DNA of 64,000 nucleotides from Phoronis australis (Eukaryota; Phoronida; Phoronidae), in assembly GCA_002633005.1 (NCBI GenBank), contig NMRA01000952.1:1-64000 (forward strand). The letters are read 5' to 3'. The notes beneath the pieces were generated by a model. It saw only the letters and a list, made by a program, of their open reading frames with translations, was not told where the DNA came from and did no database searches. A program made the translations under genes and the position numbers. This document shows positions 36,701 to 46,480 of the stretch, piece after piece; the first letter of the stretch is position 1, and each line of letters opens with the position of its first letter.

Positions 36701-39700
36701 CAACGAAAACACGTCGCAATTTTACCTCTCTTAATCTGCTTTTCCAAACTTCACTTTCTTCTGAAAAAACAAACCAACGTAAAACAAAGGGGAAGATAAG
36801 ATACATAAATAGGTTCTCAGAAACTGACTTCAACGTGAACAAGAAATGACATCAATGGCGACGTCTTGGCAGTCTTATTGCCGTTCATAATTTACAAGAC
36901 CGAGATAAGTACCTGTAGTTAATACGCCCTCGACTACAAACCAAATGGTCTGCGTCAAAGCCGTTGTACAACTTTAATTGTACAACGGTTTTGAAGCAGA
37001 CGCACATGTTCTTCCATGAAAAAATACGGTTTTGATAGAACAAAAACTACCTAAGTTAGTGTTAGTGTTAGAGCATTCGGCAATTCTTTGTATTCTAGGG
37101 AGCTCTCTCGGAAACGTTTTCTCTAAAAGATTCTGTGATGTACAAAAAGCCACCAAAGGGACTCTTTCGAAAAAAAATGGTGGGAGATTTTCGGAAAATT
37201 TTATTGTATACCATAGCGCTCCCATTCAGCAGTGGGCTTCGATATTGCTATGCACTGTATGAGGGAGTGAGATTACATAATCCAACCCAGCGAATAGGCA
37301 CTGAATGAGGCGAGTTGTTTCTACCTGGGAACAAATCTAATGATGTCAGGAGCAGAATGACACCGGTTTTAGTTCTGTAAGTTTTGTTTTGCTACTCTCT
37401 TCGTCTGCTGACGTACATGTAGCGCTTGATGGTCATGGCCTATGAGGTAATTCCAGTGACGATGTAATTGGTTTTCAATAGAATACCAGAGAACGTTTTA
37501 GTAGTTACAGTACGTGAGTGATTGATATAAAACCTTAGAGCAGCCCCTGGTACCGGTATATATTTGCAGAACGACTGGGTGAAGTTACAATTGAGGTACA
37601 GTTAAGTCTTAAACATTGCTAATCAAATGCCAATGACCTTAAACTGTGGACAAATTAAAACCCAGGGTTAGACAATAGAGAACCAGCTAAAGAGACAGCA
37701 GATTATTGAATCAACGAGTTTCAATGTTAACAGTTAACGGAAGTATACCAGAAGTTCACCACAAGTCAAAACTTCATAGTGCCGGCTGGAGTATAGAACA
37801 GACTTTAGGGCTGACGTTTTGTTTGCGAAGACTTGTGAACGTACGGTCAAGAAAGGTGGTTCACTCTAATCTGTGGCCACTCTAACATCGCACCAAACTT
37901 ATTAGCTCTAGTCAGTGACCACCTGCGCCGTGCTATCCATGGTGTAAAACGTGACAAAAGCCCTTAAAGTGTGAACCCACATTTTGATAAATTCACGGCA
38001 AAACTTATTTTAATTCTCAGGTGGGATGATTGTATTTAGGATGTTTCTAAAACCCTCGATCCCCTCGACTCCCACAGCCCTGGATCCCCTAGACCCACCA
38101 TCCCCTCGACCCACATCCCCTTCGAACCACAACCCCCTCGACCCACGACCTCCTTAACTCTTGACCCCCTTCCCCGACCCACGACCTGTGGCAGTAGAGG
38201 TATTTTTGCGCTTTTTACATATTTCGTAATCTTATTACGTTGCTGAATGACTTTCCTTGAAGACGTGGTGGACGCACATTCACGTAGTAAGAAAATCGAA
38301 GACTTGTATGAAAAAACTCCGATTCTCAGTTGAACGTTGGGCATTTCATCATGATTCATGCTTCATTGTCGCCGATTTTGTCTCTTTATTGTAATTATTC
38401 AGTGTCATTTATCTGTCTGTCGTTAAAGACATTTAATGCATTTTACCCCTTTTGAAAAATAATCTTGCGTGGGAGGTGCACCTGGGAAGCTGGGGGCTAT
38501 AGCCCCCACTTATTTCACTGCTGCACAGCCCATGCCTTGATGTAAGAAATTCGAATTTTGAGTTGTTACAGCGGACTAACACATTAGTGTACTCTCTGAC
38601 TCCGCGCAGCAGGTCTCGTTCAGATGGAGCGCGTAGCAGCTCGCGTGCCAACTTTCCCGCCAGCTGTAGCGGCAGTTTGGTGCGCCAAACTGAAAAATGC
38701 TTCGCGATTCCTGTCCATCGTCGGCATTTCTGTGCTGCCGGGGACAAAAGGACCATCGGCCAGTTTCCGTGCCTTGGAGGCCCGTTTGCCGTTTCTCTCA
38801 GAAAGGAGCGTTGTTCCTGGTTCTACTACATATGCATTGTTTATGGTGCGTTTGAAACGTGTAGCTGTTTGCTGCTAATTGTGCCGATTTGTACAGCTGT
38901 ACAGACCCAACGAAGACGATAACCTGACGGAGCCGAACCCGGCCTTGGGTCGAGGGGGTTGTGTGTCGATGGGGCTGTGGGTCGAGGGGGTTGTGGGACA
39001 AGGAGATCGATGTTGTGGGGATCGAAGAGGTCGTGGGTCGAAGAGGTTGTAGGTAGAGGGGTGTGGGGATCGAGGGGGTTTTAGAACTATCCTTGCATTT
39101 ACTGTCACGGGGAGTCGAGAAAACGTCAATCATGGACTGATCACATCAGCCTGATTCCACTTTATTGGTAATTTGGATACTACAAGAGCAGTCTGTTGAC
39201 AAGACAGTAATTAACTGGAAATATATCAAGGATCCTTTGAAGCACCAAAATTGTGAAAACGATATATGTTTCTTCTATTTCTTCCCCACTTTCCCGAAAT
39301 GCAACTTAACACTCAAAGAACCCCAAGGGAGGCTTTTTGGCCATTGTTCTTGAAATAGTTCTAACGGGGATTTATGTTGGAAGGGACATTTTCGCGTGTT
39401 TTTAATGTGTTTTGCCCAAGTATTTTCGTTCAAGATTTCAATGTTAAGGCATATGCAAGGCTTCGTCACCAACCGTTTTAGCGGTATATTTCAGTATATG
39501 ATAAACACAGCGAGATCGCTCACCGTTGTCAAAATGCATGCCAATCCAGTAAGACATCAAAACAAACATCCCCAAACTTACAAAACGCCACGTTTTCCCT
39601 ACCGTCTGCGTGCAAGCTTCCTCTGCGCGGACACGTCCACTGTTCCAAACTCATTAAAGCAGCTGTAGCTGGTATAAACTTGTGGCAGCCTCCTTGGATG

Positions 39701-42700
39701 ATGGGCAACCTAGGAAAAAAGACTTAGATTTTGACACCAGGAGGCACTACCGATTACATGGAGATTTGACACAGGGTATAGAGCACTTCCGATGCGTGTG
39801 TGTAGTTAAAGTGCACGGGTACGGAATTTGCGGTGCTAGTTTGGTGCTCGCTGATCCAGGACTGGGAGTTAGCGGGATCGCAGCTGAAATTTAAAAGCAC
39901 AGCCAAGGAATAGCATTTAGTTTCAAACCCTTGATCGCGTGGTGAATGTATCCTGCGTTGTATGATTCGATTCGCGTGACTGTTTGCCTTAAGAAATTTT
40001 GCTTCCGAAATATTCCGACTTTAAAACATTCAATGTCATTATCCCTGCACATGTATTATTGAAAGGCGTATCTATGCGATAACAATATACGATTAATTTC
40101 AGTAAAGAACATCTAATCCACAAATGCTAAGCAAATGCAGTGCTCTCCTTTTGCGCTTTCATAAATTTTCTATTAAGCAGAAATGCGCTAGCCTAAAGTA
40201 GCCAAAAAAATAAAATGCGACTCTATCGATGTTAAAAAGCACCATGCAAAATGCTGAATATAGGTAGTTTGTTTCAAACAATCGAAAGCTGTCAAATACT
40301 ACTAGAAGTATAGCCGTAGACAGTTGGATGTGGCATACACTGTAGGTTTGAACGATAGCCGAGGTCCGGTCAAGGAACCGTCCATGGGCAGTGTAGGTCT
40401 GCTTCACACCACAGGTCAGTTTTGTTTCCAAATGAGTTCGAACAATCTATGACGTGAATGGACGATGACTCGGGGAGTGAAAAATTAGTGACGACGGGGG
40501 AAGCAAAAGGTCCACCAATCTCAATTTCGTACCAACCGCTTACTACGGCCATGGGCGAACGGTTACAGCTACCACACTTGAGAAAAATGCATCGAAGAAC
40601 TAGGATTGGGTTACTTACCTGACCCCTAGAGTGCACTGCAAGAAGGTGCAGATACCGCACATGAATAAGAAGGTTCCCAGCAACTCTGCTCGCACCTGTT
40701 CCAAGTGATCGGCACAAATGTAACGTGCCACGATTAGAGGAATGGAGACAGTAGAACTGATGCTGAGAAAGACTTGCTGTAATAATAACAGTGCGGCTTA
40801 GTTGGTGATTTGAACAATTTAGCCTAAGTCACCTGCCGTTTACTGCAAAGATGTAAGCCGACACATGCCTATGCACGCGAAGAGTTTCAATACATGTTAA
40901 ATTGGCCCGGGCGACATATTCATGTCAACGATAGTAATTTCAAATACGAAAAATGTACAGACGTGCATTGTAATTAGGCGTAGGCTGTCGCAAAATTGAA
41001 GATGCTGTATACGTTTGTGAGCATGCGGTCAAATGAAATTGAAGCATTCCGCGAAATACCCTGCCATGGGTGTAAGGCACGAGAAGCGAACCTCACCCTC
41101 CAACGATAGTAAAGCATTGCGACGACCTGGGGCTGTAGAACCCATGAAAAATTCTGGGGCGGCATAGGTGGCGATGGGCATCGGCAAACTCGGGGTCGAA
41201 GGGAAGGAGCTAAACTGATGGCGACCGGGCCAGCCGATATTGTTGTCAGCCGGGCGGAGGGAGGGCGCTCAACGTTGAGAAGAACTTTCTTCGCTCATGT
41301 CTTTATCTACTTAACTGAAGCTCCTATAGGAACCAGTGAAACATAACTATTTAGAAAGAGTTCTTCAGAAAACTTCAAAATTTCAGCATCATTTGATTCC
41401 GTGCAATGTCAACAGTGTTTATTTTGGAATACTATTTACTGTATCTGCGTTCACCGCAAAGGATTCGCCTTCATGCTGATGCATTTTCATTAAAAAATTA
41501 CGTACACAAAACGTATCGAGAGTGGCGTAGATGAAGTAATATCCCACTCGACATTACTCCGCGTATCGACCAAGACCTTTGTCGAGTGGGATATTACTTC
41601 ATCTTCGCCAATCGAGGTACGTTTTGTATTGATCCCATACGCTTCGAAGTTTCTTTCATTTTTCGACAGATTTTTTGAAAACTTCACTCAGACTGTTCAC
41701 GTGGCGAATCACATCCCATGTGTGTGCAATTTTTCTCTAGTAAAAGAAACAGTTTTAATTGTAACGATTTATTACTTAAAAAGAGGTAGCAAAGATAAAA
41801 ACAACATTGTGCATTGAACTTGTAACATCTCCTCAAAATAGTTAAATAAAAACAATATTTGATATTGTGGTTACCGAAGAATAGGCGTCTTAGTTGCAGA
41901 CGATAAAATATTTAGCAATTGAAAACTGACACAGAACTGCCATATAATTAGCAGTCCCGGCCTGTACCAGATGTTACTATTGGGACCTGATTGCATGTTG
42001 AGTGTCATGTACACTTCTACAATTGCATTACTTTAAACTATATTCGGAAAATTTAATGATCGAACCGGCTAACGACGTCAAGTCGACATTGACCTACCTT
42101 TTGAACTTTCCATGTCAGAGGTCACTGTTGAAGTAGTGCGGGAGGTGAATAGGAAAAACAATAATACATGGCCGTATTGCACTCGACTGATTTAATGCGT
42201 ATGGAATAAATTTTGTGCTTCGAATTCCCTCACAAACTCTTCAAGAATGTGAAATCGCGGCATGGTCAGAAATGACCTGTCACTGAGACCAAGAGTTCAA
42301 ATAATAAACATCAATCATATCAGCCTACCTGCAGACCAAAGATAAACGCCATGTGAACGGGTGGACTGTCCTCGATTCCGTAAACGAGGCCTTGCTCACC
42401 TCTACGACTGCCCATTTCACGTTCATTTGTTGTGACATCGTCTGCAACCAAAAAACAGAAGACTCTCAAATGTTATCACAATATGCTAGACGAAGACTGC
42501 GCCAGTCAATCTGACGGTCCTAAATGCAAAAACGTTTTCAGATTAGGCCTACTTCCATTGCACGTCAGTTTGCGCTAACAGTGGCAAAAGAGTTGTACTG
42601 GACCTGTTTTCTCAACAGTTGCCGGCGATGAATGGTTCTCCATTGCCGGAGTTTAAACTTACGACATCTGTTGATAAGGGCTATAACTTTGGACCACACA

Positions 42701-43841
42701 ATATCGTGTGCATACTTAATCATCTCTTAGGTAAACAGTGGAAAATAGGTCAGCATTCTATAGTTACAATGAACAAGATGTTTTTTCTGCCACGGTAGGA
42801 CACTAACTCAGACTTGCTCTTATTGCACCAGTTGCTCGACACGGCCATTGACAAGCAAAGGTCTCAACAGCCGGACCAAATTTCCTTCTATGTCTTTAGA
42901 TACTTAAAACGGAATCTAACGCGTGCATTATTATGTCATTGAAACATGATTTGATTTTGTTGATTTTGAACATTTATCGTTCTAAAGCCGGTCTTACACA
43001 AAATACCGTTATTATTTTGCACTGTTTTGGAGGTAGCTTTCACATCGGCTAGGTAAGTTCACAAAAATGAGGATTTTCTACAGCTTCGTGTCTGTGTTTC
43101 AATTCTTATAGTTGTTAACCCTGACCTACACCGACCGGTAATTCCCCTGTTTGAAATATTACCAATTGGTTGAGATCATGGTCGTATTCAAATTCAGGTA
43201 AGGTGAACGTTTAACCAATCACACGTATGTCAATCTATTACGAAATTAAGTTAACTATGAGTCTTTGAATTTTTCATCCGTTTTTTTCGGTATGTTTCCA
43301 TAACACAAAAACTTCCCAAACTAAACGTTTCGTTTCTTTTTGATACCGATGCCACTAATTTGTGCGATTTAAAGCCTGTCGTCTTCAAATGATAAAACAA
43401 ACTTTAAGGCAAATGTCCATCTGATTTTGGCCCAGCCGGAAATTTTCGTAATAATTTATGAAGCGCACATATTTTGTCAAAAAAATTTTAGAGACGGGAT
43501 TAGTAAAATGACATCATAATCATATATTTTTACAAGAGCTTTAACTTGGAAGTACTTTAAAAAAAAATCCGTAAGAATCTTGAATAACATATGAAATGTG
43601 TAAGACTTGTGGGTAATTTGTGAGGGTTGACATGTACAGGTTTGCCATAGTTACTTCAAAATATCGGTCATCCCACCCAAGGTCAATCTCGCCGAAACAC
43701 TTTGCTACCTAATTGCCTTCGCTTACCCTTAACGATCGAGTCAACAAGCGACAGCTCTGCATCCAAGCCGTCAAGCTGCACGCGACTACCCCTACAGTTC
43801 CTGAGACCTTTTTCCATGAGATCTGTTGTCGACGAAAATGT
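30336..43841 (-). CDS. SLC23: SLC23 nucleobase-ascorbate transporter, complete 12-exon gene
   Basis: Twelve minus-strand exons join in frame (43727-43841, 42329-42441, 40619-40776, 39582-39709, 36187-36385, 35521-35641, 35026-35188, 33981-34234, 33463-33650, 32469-32554, 31942-32037, 30336-30718). From the ATG at 43817 they give about 659 codons, the usual size for animal SLC23. SLC23 proteins are plasma-membrane sodium symporters for ascorbate (SVCT) or nucleobases, with 14 membrane spans. Hallmarks seen in order are LVYGIED before span 1, LPIIQGG, IQGSIM, GPLTIAPTISLVGLS, IIESVGDYYACA, PPPPPHAVNRG, the family signature QNIGAIGFTK, LPEPVLGGV, TSMFVGG, LDNTVPG and a C-terminal EERGILKW. The signature starts with Gln, which favours nucleobases over ascorbate. 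Odd points are QQ instead of the usual QH in span 1 and GGCHKF instead of GGTFAF in span 3. A 5' exon upstream is possible. Confidence 0.93.
31942..32037 (-). CDS. SLC23: SLC23 exon 11
   Basis: The 96 bases between TTTCAG and CCAG|GTGAGG encode ELDNALTVLLSTSMFVGGFV and DNTVP, the penultimate span of the family. Phases are 1 in and 1 out. Confidence 0.9.
32469..32554 (-). CDS. SLC23: SLC23 exon 10, with a triplicated 3' splice site
   Basis: It encodes NQCILGLSLMLGMMLPNWLS and HPGIIKT. The acceptor TTATTGCAG|GAACCAGTGCA is repeated twice more upstream at 70-bp spacing (see the repeat entry). Only this copy continues into the transporter frame. Confidence 0.9.
32538..32709 (-). repeat. 70-bp tandem repeat carrying three copies of a splice acceptor
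   Basis: The sequence around the exon-10 acceptor is repeated with an exact 70-bp period. Acceptor AGs lie at 32555-32556, 32625-32626 and 32695-32696, each followed by GAACCAGTGCA. The two distal acceptors keep the polypyrimidine stretch but lead into a frame that stops about 12 codons later (TAA). Confidence 0.85.
33463..33650 (-). CDS. SLC23: SLC23 exon 9
   Basis: It starts VGSRRAFQFSALIFVVCGCI and continues through KFGAVLTMLPEPVLGGVIVI, followed by the next span. Splice sites are TTTAG and AAG|GTATTT. The VGSRR start follows the signature motif as in other family members. Confidence 0.92.
33981..34234 (-). CDS. SLC23: SLC23 exon 8, substrate-site exon
   Basis: It carries the core of the substrate site: IIESVGDYYACAK (span 8 Glu and Asp), the proline run PPPPPHAVNRGIAVEG, and the NAT signature QNIGAIGFTK. 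In studied members, Pro at the first signature position goes with ascorbate, and Gln or Glu with purines or pyrimidines. Confidence 0.93.
35026..35188 (-). CDS. SLC23: SLC23 exon 7
   Basis: It encodes a span (SIAIAWSLCAILTAANVFP), then an extracellular loop with two possible N-glycosylation sites (NQT, NNTG) and FFFPYPG. Phase 0 in, phase 1 out; it joins GQWGIP of exon 8. Confidence 0.9.
35521..35641 (-). CDS. SLC23: SLC23 exon 6
   Basis: It encodes SVLFFSIYVSDVKVPLPGFS and the following loop. It matches the span 6 region of SLC23, where V-x-V-P-x-P is usual. Acceptor TTTTTCAG, donor TCG|GTAAGT. Confidence 0.9.
36187..36385 (-). CDS. SLC23: SLC23 exon 5
   Basis: It encodes IQGSIMLASLTQVVIGCTGL and FIGPLTIAPTISLVGLSLF, the most conserved spans 4-5. 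Two acceptors are possible. The one at 36386-36387 (TTCACAG|GTGTTG) keeps the frame with exon 4, adding VVVSQ before IQGSIM; the nearer CACAG at 36369-36370 would shift the frame. Confidence 0.88.
38039..39092. mobile_element. Foldback-like element in SLC23 intron 4 (copy 4)
   Basis: It starts ggatgtttctaaaaccctcg and ends cgagggggttttagaactatcc. Flanking repeats are TTGTATTTA on the left and TTGCATTTA on the right (one mismatch). A C-rich array (38050-38190) and a G-rich array (38945-39080) form the inverted ends. The interior differs largely from copies 1-3 except about 100 bp next to the left array. Confidence 0.65.
39582..39709 (-). CDS. SLC23: SLC23 exon 4
   Basis: It begins LPIIQGGCHKFIPATAALMS and continues LEQWTCP, then a hydrophilic extracellular loop. 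LPI(I/V)QGG and QWxCP are family hallmarks. The residues after GG (Cys-His-Lys) replace the usual Thr/Ser-Phe-Ala. Donor TTTT|GTAAGT. Confidence 0.87.
40619..40776 (-). CDS. SLC23: SLC23 exon 3
   Basis: It encodes QVFLSISSTVSIPLIVARYI (span 1-2) and LLGTFLFMCGICTFLQCTLG. The splice between exons 2 and 3 falls between the two Gln of FGLQ-Q, the position where most family members have Gln-His. Confidence 0.9.
41506..41627. mobile_element. Palindromic MITE-like element in SLC23 intron 2
   Basis: The arms 41506-41552 and 41581-41627 (47 bases each) are complementary with few mismatches; both contain gatgaagtaatatcccactcg or its complement. The loop is 28 bases. Confidence 0.75.
42329..42441 (-). 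CDS. SLC23: SLC23 exon 2
   Basis: It encodes the cytosolic N-terminal segment ending LVYGIEDSPPVHMAFIFGLQ, where Y-G-I-E-D-x-P-P is a family hallmark just before span 1. Phase 1 in, phase 0 out. Confidence 0.9.
43727..43841 (-). CDS. SLC23: SLC23 exon 1 (first coding exon found)
   Basis: Acceptor-like GCATACAG, donor AAGG|GTAAGC. The exon ends with one base that completes the Asp codon opening exon 2, so phase supports it. The only Met (43817-43815) would start MEKGLRNCRGSRVQLDG. The frame is open upstream to the acceptor, so a further 5' exon cannot be excluded. Confidence 0.7.
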
Positions 43842-44799
43842 CTGTATGCAAAAAATTGAGAGTACGTGAACTTATGACACCAGCTAACGAACTCCAGTCA
43901 TTGGGTCCGTTCCTAGAAACGGACATAAGTTATTTTTGACTGGAGTCTATGATTTGTCTCAACTTCCAAACTTTGAAACTTCCACTTACGGTATGTCAAA
44001 ATTAGGATAAAACGAAGGTCAAAACTTAATATGTCAAACTCATTAGATCATTTTCAAAAAGAGGACTTGAGACAAATTTGATATTTATCTTAAACATGAC
44101 TGAAATGCAAGGTTTGTCCTGAGTAAATCAGATGTCTTGGAACTGGACCTTTAATTCTTATACTGCTCTCAGCACGTCACGAAATGTCTGAAGCGCAAAA
44201 CGGTTCACAAACTACATGTACTCATAACACGTAACGGTGTGCTTGTCCTCACGCATAAATAGAAAGGTCTAAAATGGACACAAAGTTGTGTAAAAAGGTA
44301 TCTTTGTTCTCCATCACCTTAAATTACCTAAAATCACCAATCCACGCCATATATTAGGAAAATATAAATATATAAGTCCCAGTGTACATTTGGAAGAGAC
44401 AAACGTGCACGTTACGGTGTAACAGTACAGTGTCAAGGGGCGAATAAGGGCGCTTCGGATTACCCAGCGACACTCGAATCGTGCAATATCTGTCAAGTAC
44501 TTTTGTTGTGGGTTATCTGCAACTAGTAATCAGATTTGTTTGTGCAAGTGGATGCTTTTGTGTATTTGTTCTGTACCTTTACTCATAAACCTAAAATCAG
44601 AGAAACGCTTGAACTGCCCATGCATTTTATTTAAGCACACTCACTGGTTAAAATTCAGCTCACGGCATAAAAGTGGTGGCTGTGAAATACATGGATATGC
44701 AGCGTACGTATTTTATACTACCGGTATCTAAAAAACAACAAAACGAAGAACGAAAAGCGCTCAGCACGGTGCTTAAAAAATTAGTCCATTAAGTTCTAC
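43842..44799. other. No gene recognised; possible SLC23 upstream region
   Basis: I see no clear TATA-type promoter and no coding frame with a known motif. A non-coding first exon of SLC23 could lie here or further to the right. Confidence 0.3.
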
Positions 44800-45786
44800 C
44801 TATTCATATTCGGCGGCAATGCAGCACAGCATTCTTTGCCATCGTGGAACGACACTGTGGTCTTTGGAGGAGGGGCTTGTGTAGACTTTGGTAGAGCGGT
44901 CATTTTTTCTGAAAGTCGTCTTCAATTTCTTGAAGAAACCCTGTTTAGCATTTTGTGAATTATTAGAGGAAGCGGGGGTACTGGCGTTCTCCGCAACGTT
45001 AAGGCTGACTGCATCAGAAGATGTCGCATTGTTGGGCAATTCTGCGACACATTATGGGTTGCCGTCATACTCACGAATGTATACAACGTCACCTGATTTG
45101 TCGGTGCGAGATTTCGTAATCATGACGTCCTCAGCATCGCGTTGAGGGCTACAGAAGCTTCTTGTGACATGTTTGGCAGAACAAATTGCACTCTGGAATA
45201 ACGCCGCGGGACCAGTGGGCTTGACGTTCTCTACAAGCCGACCGTGAACGCTGTCTGGTTTCTAAGGAATTGGAAATCTAACGATGACCTGACTTTTCTC
45301 TGGCTTGTTAGCACTGCATGTAGCCGAGATTGGATCTTTTCTCTCCAGTAACTGAGGCTCTGCGATTTCACATGCGTTGTTCTGCTCGATTTTTGTCGCC
45401 TTTTTGTGTCGCATTCTATGAAATACTCGATGGGGCGGGGTTTGCTTGTGGGTTATGCGGTTTGCCTCAGATTTTCGGCTTAACAACTCACCCTGATAGC
45501 AACGCAAGTCATTTATGTATCCATCGTAGATTTCTTTTACTCTAACATCAGGCTCCGCTTCATTGAGGGCGACAGCAGCGTCCAATACTTCGGCCAACCA
45601 TTTTTCATCGTCGATGTTTGTGCAATGGTCTGCGTTACCGATCATGAAGCTCCACACAAAAGATACTACTTTATCAGTCATTCTCAAACCAGATTGAGAA
45701 ATACAACAAACACACCACACTAAATATAATGTCATGTCTTCGAGAAAATTTTCTAATTTCCATCCGGTAGCCATTTGTAGGTACAT
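44800..45786 (-). pseudogene. Intronless frame of about 329 codons with two in-frame stops
   Basis: One minus-strand frame runs from 45786 to a stop at 44800 and is broken only by TAG at 45262-45264 and TAA at 45052-45054. The N-terminal part reads MATGWKLENFLEDM, a hydrophobic patch (LYLVWCVCC) and the acidic helix-like EKWLAEVLDAAVALNEAE. The middle is basic (HRVFHRMRHKKATK). The end is Ser/Asn-rich with a basic KLKTTFRKNDR. I do not recognise a family. The single frame over about 1 kb suggests a recently decayed gene or retrocopy. A 33-base segment around the TAA has GT...AG ends, but an intron that short would be unusual. Confidence 0.4.
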
Positions 45787-46047
45787 TATACAAATGATTA
45801 ATGATTACGTACAATGTACGTCAACAGTAGCACGACGTCACAAATCAAAGACGTCATTGATTCCGAAAAAGTCTCAAAGTTTGCTAACTTTTTTATGACA
45901 GTTACCTTGAGACGATTATAACTTTTCACTGAACTGCGACTTGCTCGTTATGAAAATTGGTGTTATTTTGTCGACCAACAGTTCTTGGGCAATTTTCTTA
46001 GTTTTTAATAACAATTTTCAAACTACCTTAAAACATGCATAATCTCA

Positions 46048-46480
46048 TTAAATTGCAAATGAAGGACTAAATTTAGACTCGTCAACTACATCGGGAACGC
46101 AACCTACATGTACGAATTGGAGATGAAAAAGAAGACCATCCACCTGAACCTGCCGCTTCAAATTCGTCGACACGAGCATGTCTGGTTTAGTCACGTCCTC
46201 TAGACAGTTACCGGATGTAGCCATGTACGCCGAGTCTGTGTCCATCTCGCAATATTCGAAATCGGATCTCTCGACCACATGAAGTACTAGTAAAATTCCA
46301 ACATGCGCAACTTTGCGTACTGATAAACAAAGAAGCCACGAAAGCATCGAGGTGCCTCTCTAACGGGTCTAATTAAACCAATTAAGTCATGAGGTGTGAC
46401 GTCTTTGACACATTTGTCCGGTAGGCGGATGATGTCCCTTCCGATTGCATCCATCCTATGTAACCTTTGACCTTTCTTGT
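46048..46480 (-). pseudogene. Broken family-B DNA polymerase fragment
   Basis: One minus frame contains FVYQYAKLRMLEFY and then a stop. About 50 bases later another frame contains EYCEMDTDSAYMATSGNCLE. The D-T-D-S with preceding aromatic residues is the catalytic palm motif of family-B DNA polymerases (YxDTDS), and the first segment is the usual run-up to it. The frame change and stop show that it is inactive. Such genes occur in self-replicating mobile elements of animal genomes; which kind this came from cannot be told from the fragment. Confidence 0.6.

Noticed and set aside
11700..39080. G-rich arrays as CRISPR-like repeats or telomere remnants
   Set aside because: They have no unique spacers, the unit is 8-16 bp and GGGTCGWG rather than TTAGGG, and they sit at element ends.
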